Shown piece after piece: positions 13,101-24,430 of a DNA stretch of 64,000 nt. Positions within the stretch are counted from its first letter, which is position 1. Every line of letters starts with the position of its first letter. The notes beneath the pieces were generated by a model. The model did not search any database. It saw nothing but the letters and a program-made list of their open reading frames with translations, and was not told the origin of the DNA. This stretch comes from Liolophura sinensis (Eukaryota; Mollusca; Polyplacophora; Chitonida; Chitonidae). A program made the translations under genes and the position numbers. The stretch is taken from the NCBI RefSeq assembly GCF_032854445.1, contig NC_088305.1, positions 31,523,645-31,587,644 of the forward strand, in the 5' to 3' direction.

Positions 13101-13520
13101 GTGTGAAAAATGCCCATTACATTTAAGGGTTGATTGCTGGTCCATACACTGCATTCCCCCTAAACTCTGGTGTGAAAAATGCCCATTACATTTAAGGGTT
13201 GATTGCTGGTCCATACACTGCATTCCCCCTAAACTCTGGTGTGAAAAATGCCCATTACATTTAAAGGTTTGACTGCTGGTCCACACACTGCATTCCCCCT
13301 AAAGTCTGGTGTGAAAAATGCCCATTACATTTAAGGTTTGACTGCTGGTCCACACACTGCATTCCCCCTAAAGTCTGGTGTGAAAAATGCCCATTACATT
13401 TAATGGTTGACTGCTGGTCCACACACTGCATTCCCCCTAAACTCTGGTGTGAACAATGCCCACTGCATTCAAAGGTTGACTGCCGGTGCACATACAGCAT
13501 TCGCCTGAAAGTCTGGTGAG
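7111..13520. repeat. 69-bp minisatellite or small satellite, about 93 units (6.4 kb)
   Basis: The unit joins 'tccacacactgcattcccc', 'ttaaagtctggtgtgaaaaa', 'tgcccattacatttaagggt' and 'tgactgctgg'. Because 69 is 23 codons and the unit has one stop-free frame on each strand, long frames arise on both strands (up to about 200 codons on the minus, 140 on the plus). They are broken wherever a unit carries an indel. Unit variants recur in blocks, which shows higher-order duplication: 7660-8020 resembles 11460-11820, and the variant 'cccacaacattaaagcg' occurs near 8405, 8757, 9452 and 10284. I do not regard the frames as genes. There are no start context, splice or codon-constraint signals, and substitutions fall freely on all codon positions. 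Confidence 0.95.
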
Positions 13521-14029
13521 GTCTTAAAATGATACTTTTGATGTCAGGATGATGATAAGAAAATATTACAAAACATTCACAAACATCTCTTAAAAGGCCC
13601 TACAACACGGAAGAATCAATGAGAATCAAACAAAATGTGTCATTTGTAAATAGCTAAATGTTATGTGCAACACACCATATATTATTTGTCTTTCCAGGAA
13701 CAACCCCAGCTCTGAGGATTTGATACAAACCTCGGGCTTATCATAAGGCTCTTGCCAGGGAACAAATCTGCCTACCCTGTTATAAGTGGTGTGTGGCGTA
13801 TGGAGATTCTGTACCAACAACAACCATTAACATGTATTATATGGAAATCGACACGACTCCTCCTGAGATGTTAACTGCATGGCTAGTCAGCATAATAGCA
13901 GGGCTTAAATTCACTGAATATAACAACACAATAACCAAATCTCTGACTGCAAACAAAATACAACTACATGTAGTGACGGCTTGTTATACTGAATCATATA
14001 ATGTTACAAAGGGTGTTACATTGAGGGCA
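13521..14029. other. Non-repetitive stretch before a SINE
   Basis: AT-rich, with no recognised gene. The 107-codon plus frame at 13793-14116 runs into the SINE and is not supported as coding. Confidence 0.4.
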
Positions 14030-14212
14030 CAGCTCAAGCTGGTTTACTCTTCTGCCATAACGTGGGAAGGTCTTCCAGCAACCTGCGGATGGTTGAGAGT
14101 TATCCCCTGGTTTTGACCTGCTTTCCTCCTACCTTAATTCTCGCTGCCATTGTATTATAGAGCAATATTCTTAAGCACGTACGGCATAAAAGACCAATCA
14201 AATAAATAAATA
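14030..14212 (+). mobile_element. SINE family A, head-truncated and diverged, plus orientation
   Basis: Matches the body and tail of the full copy at 18321-18578, from 'cagctcaagctgg' through 'cgtgggaaggtcttccagcaa' (in pieces) and 'gtacggcataaaagaccaatc' to 'aaataaataaataa'. The tRNA-like head is missing or too decayed to see. Confidence 0.85.
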
Positions 14213-14276
14213 ATGAGAGATAGGTGTACTAACATGTAAATAAATGTAGATGTACAAGTACATATCCTGCGTACAG

Positions 14277-16178
14277 CAGGAGAATACACGGAGAATACAT
14301 GGAGAATACATGGAGATTATGTGGAGAAAACACGGAAAATACACAGAGAATACACAAAGAATACACGGAGAATACATGGAGATTACACGAGGATTACATG
14401 GAGAATACACGGAGATTACATGGAGAATACACGGAGATTACATGGAGAATACACGGAGATTACATGGAGAATACATGGAGAATACACGGAGATTACATGG
14501 AGAATACACGGGGATTACATGGAGAATACATGGAGATTACATGGAGAATACATGGAGAATACACGGAGATTACATGGAGAATACACAGAGATTACATGGA
14601 GAATACATGGAGAATACATGGAGAATACACGGAGATTACATGGAGAATACACGGAGATTACATGAAGATTACACAGAGATTACATGGAGAATACACATGG
14701 AGAATACACGGAGATTACATGGAGAATACATGGAGAATACACTGAGATTACATGGAGAATACATGGAGAATACATGGAGAGTACATGGAGAATACATGGA
14801 GAATACACAGAGATTACATGGAGAATACACGGAGATTACATGGAGAATACACAGAGATTACATGGAGAATACACGGAGATTACATGGAGAATACATGGAG
14901 AATACACTGAGATTACATGGAGATTACATGGAGAATACATGGAGATTACATGGAGAATACATGGAGATTACATGGAGAATACATGGAGATTACATGGAGA
15001 ATACATGGAGAATACACGGAGATTACATGGAGAATACATGGAGAATACACGGAGAATACATGGAGAATACACGGAGAGTACATGGAGATTACACGAGGAT
15101 TACATGGAGAATACACGGAGATTACATGGAGAATACACGGAGATTACATGGAGAATACACGGAGATTACATGGAGAATACACAGAGATTACATGGAAAAT
15201 ACATGGAGATTACATGGAGAATACATGGAGAATACATGGAGATTACATGGAGAATACATGGAGAATACACGGAGATTACATGGAGAATACACAGAGATTA
15301 CATGGAGAATACACGGAGATTACATGGAGAATACACGGAGATTACATGGAGAATACACGGAGATTACATGGAGAATACATGGAGAATACATGGAGAATAC
15401 ACTGAGATTACATGGAGAATACATGGAGAATACACGAAGATTACATGGAGAATACACGGAGATTACATGGAGAATACACAGAGATTACATGGAGAATACA
15501 CAGAGATTACATGGAGAATACATGGAGATTACATGGAGAATACATGGAGAATACACGGAGATTACATGGAGAATGCACGGAGAATACATGGAGAATACAC
15601 GGAGAATACATGGAGAATACACGGAGAGTACATGGAGAATACATGGAGAATACACAGAGATTACATGGAGAATACACGGAGATTACATGGAGAATACACG
15701 GAGATTACATGGAGAATACATGGAGAATACACAGAGATTACATGGAGAATACACGGAGATTACATGGAGAATACACGGAGAATACACGGAGATTACATGG
15801 AGAATACACGGAGAATACATGGAGATTACATGGAGAATACAGGGAAATTACATGGAGAATACACGGAGAATACATGGAGATTACATGGAGAATACACGGA
15901 GAGTACATGGAGAATACACGGAGAGTACATGGAGAATACATGGAGAATACACAGAGATTACATGGAGAATACACGGAGATTACATGGAGAATACACGGAG
16001 ATTACATGGAGAATACACGGAGATTACATGGAGAATACACGGAGATTACATGGAGAATACATGGAGATTACATGCAGAATACACGGAGAGTACATGCAGA
16101 ATACACGGAGATTACATGGAGAATACACGAAGATTACATGGAGAATACACGGAGAGTACATGGAGAATACACGGAGCC
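14277..16178 (+). repeat. 11-bp minisatellite, about 173 units (1.9 kb)
   Basis: The basic unit is 11 bp, with 'ggagaatacac', 'ggagaatacat' and 'ggagattacat' alternating, so most of the array also reads as a 22-bp or 33-bp period. Since 11 is not a multiple of 3 and no phase gives a stop, all three plus-strand frames stay open. This yields overlapping frames of 652, 516 and 258 codons with the same MENTRRLHGEYTEITWRIHG-type repeat. This is a repeat artefact and not a 652-residue protein. Shuffled order of the two unit types suggests slippage plus unequal exchange. Confidence 0.97.
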
Positions 16179-17827
16179 TGCACATTAGTTCCACATACTG
16201 TGGACTAACACAAAGAGTACATTGGTCCCTTTAGGATCTTTTGTCTGCAGTGTCATCAGCATCTCATGACACGAGAGACCATGAGCTTCATGCACGTCTG
16301 TAACAGTTAGAAAGTGTTGCCAACAGTTCAAATGATGTCAGTACTTCATATGCACAAGACCCCATGATGCAGATTAGGGATGTAGTAAAACAGGAAAGCT
16401 AGCTGTCAATAACTGATAACAACTGACTCGAGCTGTTTTTATAATGTACTTCAGGAACTCTGCCACTTACAGTTCAGACAAGATTGAAAATTCTTTTACA
16501 GCTGTCTTTAATGACATTCATACATCCTGCTTTGTGAATGACACACATTGAAAGCCAGTCTGGCAATGCCTAGACAACGGCTGTATCACTGTAGGCCACA
16601 TGCCTTACTTGTGGTAAAACGCTACATCAGTTGTCACCGGGCACAAAGTCATTTAACTTGTACTCCACAGCGCGGTCACCCAGGATGACAACAAGCACTC
16701 GTCACCACAATGGAGCAAACGTCCCTCTAAGTGGCATCTCTCGACAGAGTATCACGCTGGTCAAATCAATCAATTAAGGAATCAATAGGTGAGATGAAAA
16801 TGGGGCGGGGATTTTGTCAAAGCCAACGCGGAACTCTGTTATACAGAGTAACACTGGCGTCAGAACGGGATAATGCTGTGCCTTTTCTCCAGTGCTTTAC
16901 AGCTATGCTCTTCCTCCCACCCTCTCTTCTTTATCATTAATACCACTACTCTGTCTACACATATACAAGCCAGCTTGACTTCAACGACCTCTACACTGTT
17001 TGGTAATTGATACCATTCACAACGGAACACTGTCGATAAATCACATGGCTGACTATACAAGCATTGATTGGGCGAGGGCGGCTGGCTGTGGTGTTGTGTT
17101 GGATATAAAGCGTCCGCTGACCTCGGCAACCTGACGGATATTCTTCACAAGCAGAAATCACATTATATATTCAGTAGCACATTCCACCTCGTGACCACAG
17201 ATATAAAAATGTATCGATTTCCTCAGCTGCATCATATAAGAGACAGACTAAATATTATTGGGGATTTTGAGCAATATTTTTTTTTACAGAGCAGAAGGAG
17301 GGTGATGGAGGTGTAAAGTTTTTTTATTTATTTCTCATCAATTTTAAAACACAATCACCAACCCACCCTTTTGCTGCAAGAGTTATTTAATTAGAGTCCC
17401 TAAGCGTCTTTGTTACATTATACTCTTGTCTTATTATAAAGTCCTTTAAAATGTAACTAATGACCACAGGTTGTGATGATCAACTTAAATCATCAAGGGA
17501 GACAACACTGACAGCAGAAAAGACAGTTTCCTGGGCACCTTGAACGGTATCTCTTATCATCCGCAGGCTTATGCACATCCACACAGATCTCTAGTAGACC
17601 AGTACTAGATTAGAACAGACATGTATACATGCATATATGTAGAAGTACACGTACAAAGGTTATAAATTAACTGCTGGATCTTACCTCCTATTTTCCTCCA
17701 TAACTGTCTAGAAGTTGTCAAAAGGCTGAAATCACTACAGATGACAAACCGTGGACCACAAACGTAGTGAGTCGAATGCAGCTCTTGCTCGCTATTCTGA
17801 ATTGCTAAATCAACTTTACCTAATAAC
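16179..17827. other. Non-repetitive stretch, nothing recognised
   Basis: No recognised gene or repeat. Short frames at 16731-17316 on both strands have no domain features. Confidence 0.4.
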
Positions 17828-18010
17828 TGGATGGTGGCTTCCTCTCCAGAGCTACATGGAAAGATCGGAGGCAACCTGCGGATCAGCGCGAGTTTCCCCC
17901 ATGGTGTGCTTGCAGGTTTCACCCCACCATAATGCTGGCCACTGTCATATATTAAGTGAAATAATCCTGAGTATGCGGTAAAACAAATGTATCAAATATA
18001 TAAATAAATT
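17828..18010 (+). mobile_element. SINE family A, 5'-truncated, plus orientation
   Basis: Shows the SINE A body ('gatggtggcttcctctcc', 'gcaacctgcggatc', 'ccaccataatgctggcc') and the tail 'tgagtatgcggtaaaac' followed by 'aaatatataaataaat'. The tRNA-like head is not recognisable upstream. It lies 10 bp from the 22-bp array at 18021. Confidence 0.85.
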
Positions 18011-18020
18011 TGCTACATTC

Positions 18021-18258
18021 AAGGTGTGTGACGTACATGTACAATGTGTGTGACGTACATGTACAAGGTATGTGACGTACATGTACAAGGTGTGTGACGT
18101 ACAGGGTGTGTGACGTACATGTACAAGGTGTGTGACATACATGTACAAGGTGTGTGACGTACATGTACAAGGTGTGTGACGTACATGTACAAGGTGTGTG
18201 ATGTACATGTACAAGGTGTGTGATGTACATGTACAAGGTGTGTAACGTACATGTACAA
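18021..18258 (+). repeat. 22-bp minisatellite with CRE-like half site and 10-bp palindrome, about 11 units
   Basis: The unit is 'gtgtgtgacgtacatgtacaag'. Each unit holds TGACG, the CREB/ATF half site, directly followed by the palindrome GTACATGTAC. Some units read TGATG or TGACA, and one unit lacks the palindrome half. The overlapping 79-119-codon minus-strand frames (HTPCTCTSHTLYMYVTHLVH type) are again due to stop-free repeat. A regulatory role is only a possibility. Confidence 0.9.
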
Positions 18259-18320
18259 CTTCTTTGACTATGATTTTCGCCACCCATGCACATTTGGAAT
18301 TCAACTTTCAATACAGTTAT

Positions 18321-18578
18321 GCCTCAGTCGGTTAGCGCGCTAGCACAACATAATGACCCAGGAGCCTCTTACCAATGCGGTCATTGTGAGTTCAAGTCCA
18401 GCTCGTGCTGGCTTCCTCTCCGGCCGTAAGTGGGAAGGTCTGTCAGCAACCTGCGGATGGTCGTGGGTTTCCCCTGGGCTGTGCCCGGTTTCCACCCACC
18501 ATAATGCTGGCCGCCGTCGTATAAGTGAAATATTCTTGAGTACGGCGTAAAACACCAATCAAATAAGTAAATAAATAA
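18321..18578 (+). mobile_element. SINE family A, near full-length, with 15-bp target-site duplication
   Basis: This is the best SINE A copy in the window, about 258 bp. It starts with a tRNA-like head ('gcctcagtcggttagcgcgc', A-box region) and a B-box-like 'gtgagttcaagtcc' near 18386-18399. It continues through the body and ends 'gtacggcgtaaaacaccaatc' (read in pieces) with 'aaataagtaaataaat'. It is flanked by the identical 15-mer tcaatacagttatgc at 18308-18322 and 18579-18593, the signature of target-primed retrotransposition. It has no protein and would depend on a LINE partner. Confidence 0.93.
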
Positions 18579-18593
18579 TCAATACAGTTATGC

Positions 18594-21500
18594 ATTATAT
18601 TCCAAAAGTGTTCATTTCATTTTGGTCATTTTCTGTGCGAGGACATCCTCTTTCCAGACCAACCTAATTCAAATTTGTCCGTGTTTTAGAATAATTACCA
18701 TCTCTATTTGTGAAATGACTGATTTACACAGAGGAAATATATTCAAAATTTTATCCAGTTTTACAATTCAAAACGCAATTAAAGGTAGACACCTTTATGT
18801 GACCTAGCCATGTGTATCATATGAATAGCTTGTTCTGCTTTCTGTCATATTGTCACTGTACACCAGGCCAACATCTAACCCCACAGTTCAATATGATGTG
18901 ACAACATAGCTTAGCAACTAAAAGAACATGTCTACATTCTGCATGTGGCCTTGCCATTCTCCTTGTTTTTTCCTGAAGATATGGCCAGACCATAAGATTC
19001 AATAAGCCTCCAAGACAAGTCCCAATCAAAAAGTTCAGATTCAATTACCCAAGTACAAGACGACTGAACTTGACAGGTCAAATATGTAAGACTGTCCCTT
19101 GGAAATCGGTTAGCTGCCCGAACACAGCCCGCCCATGTATCCCACAATCCCTTGGGACAGAAGTGCCGGGATTGAAGGTAATCAACAGAATGAAATGGAA
19201 AGATCATATTTATGCTGCAGCCTGTTTGAACACGGCTTTGCGAAGACTACTGTTTGGCCTCAATTACATTTCCTTCGTCCCCCTGATAAAGGAGAGTAAT
19301 CCCTGGGGAGTACAGTGAACACGAAGTCTTGTTGATATTCTAGGCACGACACCAGCTGATCAGCTGAGGTACAAGTGCCTACAATAGCTCCCCGATACAT
19401 GTTAAGTGATTACAAAAGTCACACCAATGCATGAGACTGTCAAAACCAGTAACAGCCTCTCTGTACATATGTGTGTGTAGCCCACATTATCACAATAGCA
19501 AAAATGAGTAAATTTATAATTTGATAGTTTTTTTATGTCATACTTTACGTCCACTCGTTTGAAACCCACAACCATTCGCAGGCTGCTGACACATCTTCCC
19601 ACATGGGTGCAATACTTATGTTCAATATTCAAACAACTTTCACAAAATTTCACAAATTCATGCAGTTCTTTGTGCAAGTACTATAACCCTTTCAAAACCT
19701 CTAGCCACCATTTGAAGTTTAAAACCAATAATGCTTAGACGTATTTATGAGTCTAGCAATTTTCTCTAACACATTTCACAAAGACAATACTTGGCCATAT
19801 CAACTAAAGCTTTTTGTCTTCAATTTTCAAAGACAGCCCAAAACTAAATTAATTTAGTCACGTCCAAAAGGGTGCTATAGGGAACATAATAATTTGGGCT
19901 TGTTAGGGTATGCTGTGATGTGAGCACCTCTAAAACGGCCTTGTTATTGGCCCCTGTGTATGTCTCTTCCTTACATAAAATTACAAAAATAAAAATAATA
20001 CTAAAAAAGCACATGCAGTTAATGACACTTGGGACTTGTCAAATGGCAGGCAGAAGGACTTGATGTCATTTTATGGGCATCAGATATTCTCTTTCCATTT
20101 CATCCTGGTGATGTGACACCTCTTGGGATTCAAAAATATGCTGCTTCCCTATTACACTATGCACTTCCAAACTTGTGTAAGTTTCATGGAACACTTTTCA
20201 TTTTTCCACTCCCAACTGTGCCAAACAAGAAAAGGGCATAACTGTTAACTCAATCCCAAAATGTCAGACGCATATTGATCTCATCTTTTCTATGAATCTT
20301 GTTTTCTTCTTTTTGGGTGGCCAAGACGCAAATCAGCCCGACAGAATTCCACGACGTCTGACATGTTAAAAGGCAGACCACAACGACTCCAGACAACCGT
20401 CCAGATCTTGAGACAGTCCAGAGACGAGGAATTGAATAGAAAAGCGAAGTTGATGGTAACAAGGTAGAGGCATGAACGACAGGCCAGACAGAGCTTACAG
20501 GCTGTGTATACACTGGACAGGAACAGTCATGAACAGCCAGAAACTCATCCCAAGCCAGACAGAGAACAATGCACTTCAACCTAAGACCTGACCACAAATA
20601 CAGAGTCATACTGATAACGTCATTGAACAATTATGTCCAAACTCCTGTCAAATGACTTTACCAGCCCTAAAAATTCACCTAGAAAACTTGCTTTTTTAGA
20701 AACAAACACTGGCCACAAAGTCTGTACAACTTTTGATGCTGAAATCTCACCTTCCAAAGCAAAACTCAATAAGAATACTTCCTAAGAGCAATAGAACTCT
20801 CAAAATCAACTCAAATGAGTAACTTAATTTATGAACAAAATTTTCAGTCAAATACAATATTTAATGGTATAAATATTGTAATTATTTTAATAGCAAAGTA
20901 TTTTATATTCAAGTGTATTCTGAAGGCATGTTTCTGTGTTGACTGATTAAATTATACTTCTTGTGAAGCCCTGAAACTGGCCATCCGATGTAGTTTTGTC
21001 TCCAAAATCAAACTGTAAGTGTGCATAAATTGCTCTGAAAGTTGTTTTTCATATGCGAAAGGTTGAGGAATTAAGGTACTAAAGACAGTTTTGACAAGCG
21101 TTGGTGAATGTAGGAAGGTGAAAAAGGCTGCTCCCTCCCTACACATCCATTGATGCAGCTAGGCTCTGGCTTCACATTTCACCACCTTACTGTAAACAAG
21201 GCTAGCCATCAGCTAGTATCATGTTTTCAATACAAATAACTATAATCCCTGTATCACTGAGGTAAACCGTAACTCAAACCGATGGATATTTAAATGAATG
21301 TGCAGTTGTTTTTGCATGCAGTTTTGCATCTGCTAAATGAAACAGCACAAATGTGCCACCAGGGAGTTGCCTAATCTACTTGTGGCTTATGAACTGAGCA
21401 CGGCATGAACAATTTCACTCACCAGGAGTGGAAACAAATAATTTCCTGGTGAATTAAAAGGCAAAAAGCTTGGCATAAAATAGAGTAATTTAAAAATGAT

Positions 21501-22310
21501 TCGGGCAAGTTCTTTCTCACAACATCATTTACACGTTCTCTATTGTGCTGGTAAATTCTACATGTACCAGGCATTTGGACGCAAGACGAAAAAATGGCAA
21601 ATTGTCTTCCAGATAAAAGCATTAAGATACAATTCTGACTTACACTAGTGACATCGTGATGAATTAAAGCCATATGAGAGGGTACACTCCTGGGCAGGGG
21701 AAAACATGTGAGAGATGTCAAGTATTACAGGCCCTGACATGACGGACATACCTGATGCATGGTGTAATGGAGGGAGCCTGAGATAACTCTCATGAAGTGG
21801 AGGGAGAAAAGGATGCCTTTGCAACTGCCAATTCACTAAATTTCTCTGTAGATCAAATAATAATCAAATAAATACACTGTACATCTCTGTACCATTCAAG
21901 CCTGGAAATAAAGCTGCAGATAAGGCGAACAATGTCCAAGAGTAATTTGACACCCCTGGGCAAACTGTTTGAAATAACATAATGAAACTCTTTTTAACAA
22001 TGTAGTTAATTGGGAAATTTGCCAATGATGACACATGACATCTTCAAAATGTTCACAAGACTTAATTGTTATACAAGTTTTTGGCATGTCAGAAAGATTG
22101 TTTTCCATATTCAAGACCTTGTACATTCAGACACTACACTCGTCTGAAGCAGAGACAAGCAACTGGCCGAGGTGATTTAAAGATAACACAGAAGGCATGG
22201 GGATGGGAAGTGCAATATTCTTAGAACTATACGGCTGATAATTGCTGCAGAAAATATAGTATGTTTATAGACTGTAGGTGAATCTGCACAGGGTATACAT
22301 GTAAGTCTAC
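18594..22310. other. Longest stretch without arrays on the left half; no gene recognised
   Basis: Several frames of 60-126 codons occur on both strands. None has a recognisable domain, signal peptide or splice context. A plus frame at 19070-19318 resembles, weakly, the C-terminal region of a LINE reverse transcriptase (a 'MKWKDHI' motif then 'ALRRLLFGLN'), but I do not call it. AT-rich segments lie at about 20690-20920. Confidence 0.35.
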
Positions 22311-23201
22311 ATGGCTTAGTGTTTAGTGTGCCTCCATGGTTGGTGTGCCTCAGTGATTGGTGTGCCTGTGTGGTTAGTGTGCCTGCGTGGTTAGTGTGCC
22401 TGTGTGGTTAGTGTGCCTGTGTGGTTAGTGTGCCTGTGTGGTTAGTGTGCCTGTGTGGTTAGTGTGTCTCCGTGGTTGGTATGCCTGTGTGCCCCAGTGG
22501 TTAGTGCGCCTGTGTGGTTGGTGTGCCTGTGTGGTTAGTGTGCCTGTGTGGTTGGTGTGCCTGTGTGGTTGGTGTGCCTGCGTTACTAGTGTGCCTTAGT
22601 GGTTAGTGTGCCTCTGTGGTTAGTGTGCTTGTGTGGTTAGTGTGCCTGTGTAGTTAGTGTGCCTGTGTGGTACGTGTGGCTGTGTGGCTGTGTGGTTAGT
22701 GTGCTCCAGTGATTAGTGTGCTTGTGTGGTTAGTGTGCCTGTGTGGTTTGTGTGCATGTGTGATTGGTGTGCCTGTGTGGCTGTGTGGTTAGTGTGCCTG
22801 TGTAGTAAGTGTGCCTGCGTGGTTAGTGTGCCTGTGTGGTAAGTCTGCCTGTGTGGTAAGTGTGCCTGCGAGGTTAGTGTGCCTGCGTGGTTAGTGTGCC
22901 TCAGTGGTTGGTGTGCCTGCATGGTTATTGTGTCTTAGTGCTTAGTGTGCCTGTGTGGTTAGTGTGCCTGCGTGTTTAGTGTGCCTGTGTGATTAGTTTG
23001 CCTGTGTGGTTAGTGTGCCTGCTTGGTTAGTGTGCCTTAGTGTTTAGTGTGCCTTAGTGCTTTGTGTGCCTTAGTACTTGGTGTGCCTGTGTGCTTAGTG
23101 TGCCTGTGTGGTTGGTGTGTTTGTGTGGTTGGTGTGCCTTTGGGTTGGTGTGCCTGCATGGTAAGGGTCCCTGCGTGGCTGGTGTGCCTGTGTGGTTGGT
23201 G
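22311..23201 (+). repeat. 17-bp minisatellite, left part, about 52 units
   Basis: The unit is 'gcctgtgtggttagtgt' with many variants. Some variants, such as 'gccccagtggttagtgc' near 22490, closely match the first 17-20 bases of the SINE A head. Blocks are duplicated on a larger scale: 22461 onward ('agtgtgtctccgtggttgg') recurs exactly 1200 bp later at 23661. The array is interrupted by SINE B at 23202. Confidence 0.93.
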
Positions 23202-23567
23202 AGTGAGTGAGTGAGTGATTGGGGTTTAACGTCGGACTCAACAATTTTTCAGTCATATGACGACGAAGGAATCATTAGGGTGCATGTACATGTAATGTGC
23301 CTCCTTGATGCAGGACGGATTTCCACTGCTCTTTTATTTAGTGCTGCTTCAATGAGACGACTTACCGAAGGCAAGTAAGCCGCCCCGGCCAAGCCATTAT
23401 ACTGATACAGGTCAACCAGTCGTTGCACTATCCCCTTCATGCTGAACGCCAAGCGAGGAAGTTACGACTTCCTCTTTTAAAGTCTTAGGTGTGACTCGAT
23501 CAAGGATTGATCCTGGATCTACCGGTCCCGAAGCGGACGCTCTACCAACTGTGCTATCTGGGCCGGT
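23202..23567 (-). mobile_element. SINE family B, full-length, minus orientation, inside the 17-bp array
   Basis: On the minus strand it begins with a tRNA-like head ('agcacagttggtagagcg', A-box region, and 'gatccaggatcaatcc', B-box region) and ends in a (CACT)n tail, seen here as gtgagtgagtgagtgag. The conserved core is 'gtttaacgtcggactcaac' to 'atatgacgacgaagg' on the plus strand. It is flanked by gtgtggttggtg at 23190-23201 and 23568-23579. A duplicate of the flanking block without the SINE is present at about 23929-23985, which supports a true target-site duplication. Confidence 0.92.
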
Positions 23568-24325
23568 GTGTGGTTGGTGTGCCTGTGTGGTTAGTATGCC
23601 TGCATGGTTAGTGTGCCTTAGTGGTTATTGTGCCTGTGTGGTTAGTGTGCCTGCGTGGTTAGTGTGTCTCCGTGGTTGGTACGCCTGTGTGCCCCAGTGG
23701 TTAGTGCGCCTGTGTGGTTGGTGTGCCTGTGTGGTTAGTGTGCCTGCGTGGTACGTGTGCCTGTGTGATTAGTTTGCCTGTGTGGTTAGTGTGCCTGTGT
23801 GGTTAGTGTGCCTTAGTGTTTAGTGTGCCTTAGTGCTTTGTGTGCCTGTGTGCTTGTGTGCTTAGTGTGCCTGTGTGGTTGGTGTGTTTGTGTGGTTGGT
23901 GTGCCTGTGTGGTTGGTGTGCCTGCATAGTATGAGTCCCTGCGTGGCTGGTGTGCCTGTGTGGTTGGTGTGCCTGTGTAGCTGGTGTGCCTGTGTGGTTG
24001 GTGTGCCTGTGTGGTTAGTGTGCCTGTGTGGTTGGTGTGCCTGTGTGGTTGGTGTGTTTGGTGTGCCTGTGTGGTTGGTGTGCTGCATGGTAAGGGTCCC
24101 TGCGTGTCTGGTGTGCCTGTGTAGTTGGTGTGCCTGTGTGCCTGCGTGGTTAGTGTGCCTGTGTGGTTAGTGTGCCTGCGTGGTTAGTGTGCCTGTGTGG
24201 TTAGTGTGGTTGGTGTGCCTGTGTGGTTAGTGTGCCTGTGTGGTTGGTGTGCCTGTGTGGTTAGTGTGCCTGCGTGGTTAGTGTGCCTGTGTGGTTAGTG
24301 TGCCTGCGTGGTTAGTGTGCCTCTG
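23568..24325 (+). repeat. 17-bp minisatellite, right part, about 44 units
   Basis: Continues the array left of SINE B with the same unit. It includes a block matching 22990-23201 without the SINE. The last units run directly into the SINE A remnant at 24318. Frames of 90-115 codons on both strands (WLVCLCGWCACVV-type) are repeat read-through. Confidence 0.93.
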
Positions 24326-24430
24326 TGGCACAATGACTCAGGAACCTCTCATCGATGAGGTCACTGTGAGTTCAAGTCAACATACAGCATTACTGATCAG
24401 GACATAAAACACAAGTCAAATGAATAAAAA
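24318..24430 (+). mobile_element. SINE family A remnant with internal deletion, plus orientation
   Basis: Reads 'gcctctgtggcacaatgac', 'tcaggaacctctcatcgatg' and 'aggtcactgtgagttcaagtc', matching the tRNA-like part of the SINE at 18321. It then jumps to a short tail, 'aggacataaaacacaagtc' and 'aaatgaataaa'. Its first bases are indistinguishable from a unit of the 17-bp array, so the array and the SINE head share an origin. Confidence 0.85.

Noticed and set aside
14250-16208. 652-codon open frame, the longest in the window
   Set aside because: It is an 11-bp tandem repeat that is stop-free in every forward phase. The same peptide appears in all three frames, so there is no evidence for a real protein.
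18321-18400. tRNA gene candidate
   Set aside because: The A- and B-box-like sequences belong to the head of a SINE with a SINE body, tail and target duplication. No clean cloverleaf with an anticodon arm was evident.
19070-19318. Possible LINE reverse transcriptase C-terminal fragment (MKWKDHI...ALRRLLFGLN)
   Set aside because: Only one short block resembles the family, with no neighbouring motifs on either side. Could be chance.
23500-23567. tRNA gene candidate on the minus strand
   Set aside because: It is the tRNA-derived head of SINE B, since the downstream body and tail are attached.
22713-24170. His/Thr-rich and Cys/Trp/Val-rich frames on both strands
   Set aside because: Translations of the 17-bp array, with no independent coding evidence.
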